Below are positions 55,079 to 57,430 of a stretch of DNA of 57,430 bases, piece by piece (the stretch's first letter is position 1; each line of letters opens with the position of its first letter). The notes beneath the pieces are model-generated. The model ran no database searches and had not been told where the DNA came from. It saw nothing but the letters and a program-made list of their open reading frames with translations. Where the stretch lies: the NCBI GenBank assembly GCA_012517145.1, contig JAAYVM010000016.1, forward strand, positions 1-57,430. The letters run 5' to 3'. The DNA comes from Acholeplasmataceae bacterium (GTDB taxonomy: Bacteria; Bacillota; Negativicutes; Acidaminococcales; Acidaminococcaceae). The position numbers and the translations under genes were made by a program.

Positions 55079-55915
55079 ATGGATTATCTAGATCGCTCAT
55101 CCGCTCCGTTAGCTGATGCTGAATGGAATAAAATTGATGCATCAGTAATATCTTCTGCACGCGACATCTTAGTAGGGCGTAAATTTTTGAATCTGCTTGG
55201 CCCTCTTGGTGCAGGTGCCTACGATGTTCCTTTTTCAGTTTATACAGGCAAAACGTCTGTCGGTATTGATATGACAGGAGAAAGCGATACAACTATAATT
55301 GCTGCGGCTTCTCGCAAATCTGTACCATTGCCTCTGCTATATGCTGACTTTAAAATCTCCTGGCGTGACATTGAAACAGACCACAAAACCGGCTTACCTG
55401 TTGATGCCAGTGCTGCAGCAATAGCAGCAGTTACTGTTGCCAGCCAGGAAGATGATTTGATTTTCAACGGCAACAAAGAATTAGGCGTTGAGGGTTTATT
55501 CACGGCAACTGGCAGATTAACGGCAAAGATCAGCAAATGGGATGAACCTGGCGCAGGCTTAGCAGATGTATTGAAAGCTGTCAGCGCCCTGGCAGGTGCG
55601 AGCCACTACGGGCCTTACGCATTAGTCGTAAGTCCGGCATTATATGGCAAACTCGTTCGTGTTTACGCCAATACCGGCCTCCTGGAACTTGACCATATCA
55701 AAGCTTTGATTTCCGGCGGCGTCTATTACTCAAATGTTATCAAAGGCGACAAAGCTGTCGTTATCGAGCTCGGCTCGAAAAACTTTGACCTCGCTATCGG
55801 TCAGGACTTCACCGTTGGCTATTTAGGGACAGAAAAAATGAATCACATGTTCAGAGTCCTTGAAACGGCCGCTCTCCTGATTCGTCGCCCCTGTGCAATC
55901 TGCACACTGGAATAA
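55079..55915 (+). CDS. Encapsulin shell protein (family 1)
   Basis: A 278-residue HK97-fold protein that self-assembles into the protein shell. Family 1 features: YLDRSSAPLADAEWNKID at the start, ARDILVGRKFLNLLGPLGAGAYDVPF, PLLYADFKISWRDIE and EKMNHMFRVLETAALLIRRPCAICTLE at the end. It is cotranscribed with its ferritin-like cargo, indicating an iron-storage compartment protective under oxidative stress. GGGAGG lies 8 bases upstream. Confidence 0.95.
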   Translation: MDYLDRSSAPLADAEWNKIDASVISSARDILVGRKFLNLLGPLGAGAYDVPFSVYTGKTSVGIDMTGESDTTIIAAASRKSVPLPLLYADFKISWRDIETDHKTGLPVDASAAAIAAVTVASQEDDLIFNGNKELGVEGLFTATGRLTAKISKWDEPGAGLADVLKAVSALAGASHYGPYALVVSPALYGKLVRVYANTGLLELDHIKALISGGVYYSNVIKGDKAVVIELGSKNFDLAIGQDFTVGYLGTEKMNHMFRVLETAALLIRRPCAICTLE

Positions 55916-55934
55916 AAAGTTACTTATAAAACAC

Positions 55935-55972
55935 AAAAAAGCTAGCTCGATTATTTTTCGAGCTAGCTTTTT
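55935..55972. terminator. Convergent terminator after encapsulin
   Basis: AAAAAGCTAGCTCGA pairs with TCGAGCTAGCTTTTT around a TTATTT loop, with A/T runs on both sides, between encapsulin and the convergent aminotransferase gene. Confidence 0.9.
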
Positions 55973-56002
55973 CAATTTCCAGAATTCTAATAACTGGTTA
56001 TC

Positions 56003-57196
56003 TTAGTTTGTTTTTCCGGGATATGCTTTTAGCCCGGCTGCAAGGATGGAAATGGCTTTTTCTAAATCTTCGCTTTTCAAAACATACGCAAGACGTGCTT
56101 CATTTATGCCACAACCTTCAGTATCATAAAAACCATTCCCAGGAGCAAACATTACTGTTTCCCCGTCTACATCAAAGCTTTCCAACATCCAGATTGCAAA
56201 TTTTTCGGCATCATCTACCGGCATTTTTACCATAACATAGAAAGCGCCTTTAGGATTAGAGGAAATAAGTCCCGGAATTTTTGCTAAAGCGCCGGCAATA
56301 GTATCACGACGTTTTTTATATTCCTGATTTACCTCTTCCAAATAAGATTTAGGCGTCGTATATAGGGCGGCAGCACCAATTTGTTCTAAGGTCGGACAGC
56401 ACAACCTGGCCTGGCAACATTTCATAATTTGTTTGCAAAATTCTTCGTTTTTGCTAACCAAACAACCAATACGCGCACCGCAGGCGCTGTAGCGTTTTGA
56501 TACGGAATCTACAATCACAAGATTTTGCTCCAGCTCCGGCATTTGGCCAAAGCTTTTGTACTCGCCGTCATAGACAAATTCACGATACACTTCATCCGAG
56601 ATAAGTGCCATGTCATACTTAATAACAAGACGGGCAATCATTTGCATTTCTTCTTCCGTATATACAACACCCGTTGGATTCCCTGGATTTGTTAAAAGAA
56701 TCGCTTTTGTTGCAGGCGTTATATGTTTTTCAATCTCTGCTTCACTTGGCAGATGATAGCCGCACTCAGCACTGGTAGGAACAGCATTAATCTTTACATT
56801 ATAAGTTTTTGCGAAACTATTGTAGTTAGCATAATATGGTTCAAAAACCATTAGCTCATCGCCAGGATCGCAAAGGGTCATTACTGCAAAGAAGAGAGCT
56901 TCCGAACCGCCATTAGTAATGTAGATATTAGAAGTATTGTATTCCATACCCCATTCTTTATAGTATTTCTGTATGGCTTCCAGAAGAAATGGCTCCCCTT
57001 GAGAATTCCCGTACGCAACAACTTTTTCATCAAAACTGCGTATGCTATCCATAAACTGTGCAGGTGTTTCTATATCCGGCTGCCCAATGTTTAAGTGATA
57101 TACTTTTTTACCTTTTGCTTTGGCAGCTACAGCATAGGGTCCAAGTTTCCTGATTGGCGAAGTTGTTAAAGCTTGTACACGTTTTGAAATATTCAT
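56003..57196 (-). CDS. Class I/II PLP-dependent aminotransferase (AspC-like)
   Basis: A 397-residue aminotransferase. NIGQPDIETP near the N-terminus, NGGSEALFFA, LLTNPGNPTGVVYTEEE (PLP-contacting Asn), ALISDEVYREFVYDG (Asp and Tyr ligands), the Schiff-base Lys in VDSVSKRYSACGARIG and the substrate carboxylate Arg in NEARLAYV are all present. Probably an aspartate or aromatic aminotransferase; substrate not certain. Start ATG at 57196. Confidence 0.9.
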   Translation of the reverse strand: MNISKRVQALTTSPIRKLGPYAVAAKAKGKKVYHLNIGQPDIETPAQFMDSIRSFDEKVVAYGNSQGEPFLLEAIQKYYKEWGMEYNTSNIYITNGGSEALFFAVMTLCDPGDELMVFEPYYANYNSFAKTYNVKINAVPTSAECGYHLPSEAEIEKHITPATKAILLTNPGNPTGVVYTEEEMQMIARLVIKYDMALISDEVYREFVYDGEYKSFGQMPELEQNLVIVDSVSKRYSACGARIGCLVSKNEEFCKQIMKCCQARLCCPTLEQIGAAALYTTPKSYLEEVNQEYKKRRDTIAGALAKIPGLISSNPKGAFYVMVKMPVDDAEKFAIWMLESFDVDGETVMFAPGNGFYDTEGCGINEARLAYVLKSEDLEKAISILAAGLKAYPGKTN

Positions 57197-57398
57197 TGAT
57201 TAAATCCCCCCAGATAAAATAAATAAATAAACTTCTATAGTTAATAATTATAACATACACAATTATACTTTTACATTAAGAAAAAAAGTAGGTTAGTTGT
57301 AAAATGAACTTGAACAAATAAACAAAATAAAATCCATAATGATGAACCTTATGTTAGAATGTAATCGCTAAACAACAATCAACAAAGGAGCAATCATT

Positions 57399-57430
57399 AT
57401 GGATCAACTCCATTCTAACACAGACGACAC
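57399..57430 (+). CDS. Start of an unidentified gene (cut by window edge)
   Basis: ATG with AAAGGAG 9 bases upstream, then MDQLHSNTDD to the window end. Too short to identify. The inverted pair TGTTAGAATG (57353-57362) and CATTCTAACA (57411-57420) brackets the start; a transposase gene near an insertion-sequence end is one possibility. Confidence 0.35.
   Translation, partial: MDQLHSNTDD

Noticed and set aside
1-57430. CRISPR arrays
   Set aside because: No regularly spaced repeats of 25-40 bases and no cas genes were seen.

Overview
The window is a dense, moderately AT-rich stretch of a chromosome from a bacterium of the Bacillota. Support comes from T-box leaders, PyrR-type pyrimidine attenuators, a ydaO-type c-di-AMP riboswitch and strong AGGAGG-type ribosome binding sites. 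The mix of genes (hcp with its ferredoxin partner and a Crp/Fnr regulator, encapsulin with a ferritin-like cargo, AbgA-like hydrolase) fits an anaerobe such as a Negativicutes member, but that placement is inference.

Layout: the 5' end of a histidine kinase and its OmpR-family regulator (1-703); a T-box-controlled sodium/solute symporter (809-2224); tRNA-Arg(ACG); a complete pyrimidine operon on the minus strand, pyrB-pyrC-carA-carB-pyrK-pyrD-pyrF-pyrE (2915-12438), behind two apparent PyrR attenuators; an AbgA-like amidohydrolase and small conserved genes (12737-15538); a uracil permease (15735-16988); a possible small RNA; a membrane-anchored protein, a GNAT acetyltransferase and a DEDD exonuclease (17245-19443).

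From 19.4 to 34.3 kb lies a defence island, all minus strand and apparently one operon read from a small XRE regulator: DrmMII-type C5 methyltransferase, AIPR protein, DrmE-like protein, NERD-nuclease/UvrD-like helicase fusion, DrmA helicase, DrmB (DUF1998), an EVE-like protein, Vsr endonuclease and a frameshifted DUF3427 fragment. This is a class 2 DISARM core without a recognisable DrmC, extended by AIPR, NERD-helicase and Vsr modules. Just upstream sits a gene-free stretch with the marks of a large structured noncoding RNA of about 550 nt: a sigma-70 promoter, many hairpins and an intrinsic terminator.

The right part returns to housekeeping genes: a small membrane protein; hcp and a ferredoxin-like protein opposite a Crp/Fnr regulator, with two perfect palindromes between them; a full trp operon (trpE-G-D-C-F-B-A) behind a Trp T-box; a DapB-like gene behind a c-di-AMP riboswitch; a polar amino acid ABC transporter operon; an hsp20 gene interrupted by an in-frame stop; an SDH-fold protease; an MgtA-type P-type ATPase; an encapsulin operon; and an aminotransferase. 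The last bases hold the start of a further gene.
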